The translations under genes and the position numbers were made by a program. A stretch of 6,898 nt of DNA, taken from Gemmatimonadota bacterium (GTDB taxonomy: Bacteria; Gemmatimonadota; Gemmatimonadetes; Longimicrobiales; Gaopeijiaceae). Below are positions 6,742 through 6,898 of the stretch, in pieces. The notes beneath the pieces are model-generated. The model did no database searches. It had not been told where the DNA came from and was given only the letters and a program-made list of their open reading frames with translations. Location: the NCBI GenBank assembly GCA_003567615.1, contig PWZC01000469.1, positions 1 through 6,898 of the forward strand. The letters are read 5' to 3'. The first letter of the stretch is position 1, and every line of letters begins with the position of its first letter.

Positions 6742-6778
6742 GGCCCGGCCCCGGGGTTCTCAGCCCCGGGTCCGGGCC
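6742..6778. terminator. GC-rich hairpin across the convergent gene junction
   Basis: Bases 6742-6748 pair with 6772-6778 and 6750-6756 pair with 6764-6770. One C/T mismatch (6749/6771) interrupts the stem, and the loop is 7 nt. It starts 30 nt after the lipoprotein stop codon and contains the last codons and stop of the minus-strand gene. Neither strand has a T tract after it, so it is not a canonical intrinsic terminator. It may end transcription in both directions or protect 3' ends. Confidence 0.5.
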
Positions 6779-6898
6779 ACTTCCATTCCGACCCGTGCCC
6801 CGGTGGCCCAGCAACCGCCCAGGCTCACCGCATCCCGCCAGCTTCCCACCAGACGCACGCCGGGAGTGGCCTCCTCGAATCGGGCCACCTCCCGGATC
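6760..6898 (-). CDS. C-terminal end of a probable FAD-dependent oxidoreductase (partial; 5' part outside window)
   Basis: Reading leftward from 6897, an open frame of 45 codons ends at TGA (complement of 6760-6762), with G/C-ending codons typical of the real genes here. The peptide includes TPGVRLVGSWRDAVSLGG, then CWATGARVGMEVAR. The pattern of a beta strand ending in VGSW, a Gly-rich turn and a final helix beginning ATGARVG resembles the C-terminal FAD-binding segment of amine-oxidase-type flavoproteins, such as HemY-type protoporphyrinogen oxidase. Only the tail is visible, so the substrate cannot be assigned and the family call is tentative. It converges on the lipoprotein gene with a 48-nt gap between stop codons. 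Confidence 0.6.
   Translation of the reverse strand, partial: IREVARFEEATPGVRLVGSWRDAVSLGGCWATGARVGMEVARTRG

Noticed and set aside
1..6898. tRNA, rRNA, CRISPR array, insertion sequence, attachment site or riboswitch
   Set aside because: No cloverleaf, regular short repeat-spacer array, transposase or recombinase gene, or recognisable riboswitch core was seen. Base composition and codon use are uniform across the genes.

Overview
The window is GC-rich, with strongly G/C-ending codons. It looks like a chromosomal segment of a diderm (outer-membrane) bacterium. Three things support a diderm: a TonB-dependent outer-membrane receptor, a signal-peptidase-II lipoprotein, and a proteobacterial-type biosynthetic arginine decarboxylase. 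The gene content and base composition would suit a Gemmatimonadota-like or other little-studied soil/sediment lineage, but that is a guess; nothing here fixes the taxon.

Layout, left to right. (1) 1-714 (+): the 3' part of an acyl-CoA synthetase of the ANL superfamily, best matched to MenE of menaquinone synthesis; its start lies outside the window. (2) 789-2771 (+): a complete speA, biosynthetic arginine decarboxylase, followed by a textbook intrinsic terminator at 2822-2877. (3) 2878-3080: a gene-free stretch with an AT-rich island holding a good sigma70-like promoter and a near-perfect 11-nt direct repeat around the -10 and predicted start of transcription. (4) 3081-5483 (+): a TonB-dependent receptor whose barrel carries ZnuD-family (zinc receptor) signatures and a His/Asp cluster. 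(5) 5518-6711 (+): a lipoprotein of no family I recognise, made of two tandem copies of a domain of about 175 residues, each ending in a His-Cys-Asp-His-Ile-His motif. (6) 6760-6898 (-): the 3' end of a convergent gene, probably an FAD-dependent oxidoreductase. A strong GC hairpin lies across the convergent junction.

The most interesting part is the pair at 3081-6711. The two genes are 34 nt apart, the second has its own good ribosome binding site, and they probably form one transcript behind the 2927-2955 promoter. The inference is a metal (probably zinc) acquisition module: an outer-membrane TonB-dependent importer plus a lipid-anchored, duplicated metal-binding partner. The receptor assignment rests on family resemblance. 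The lipoprotein's metal binding is inferred from its conserved His/Cys/Asp residues and its neighbour. The flanking genes (menE-like, speA and the flavoprotein) look like ordinary housekeeping genes unrelated to the module.
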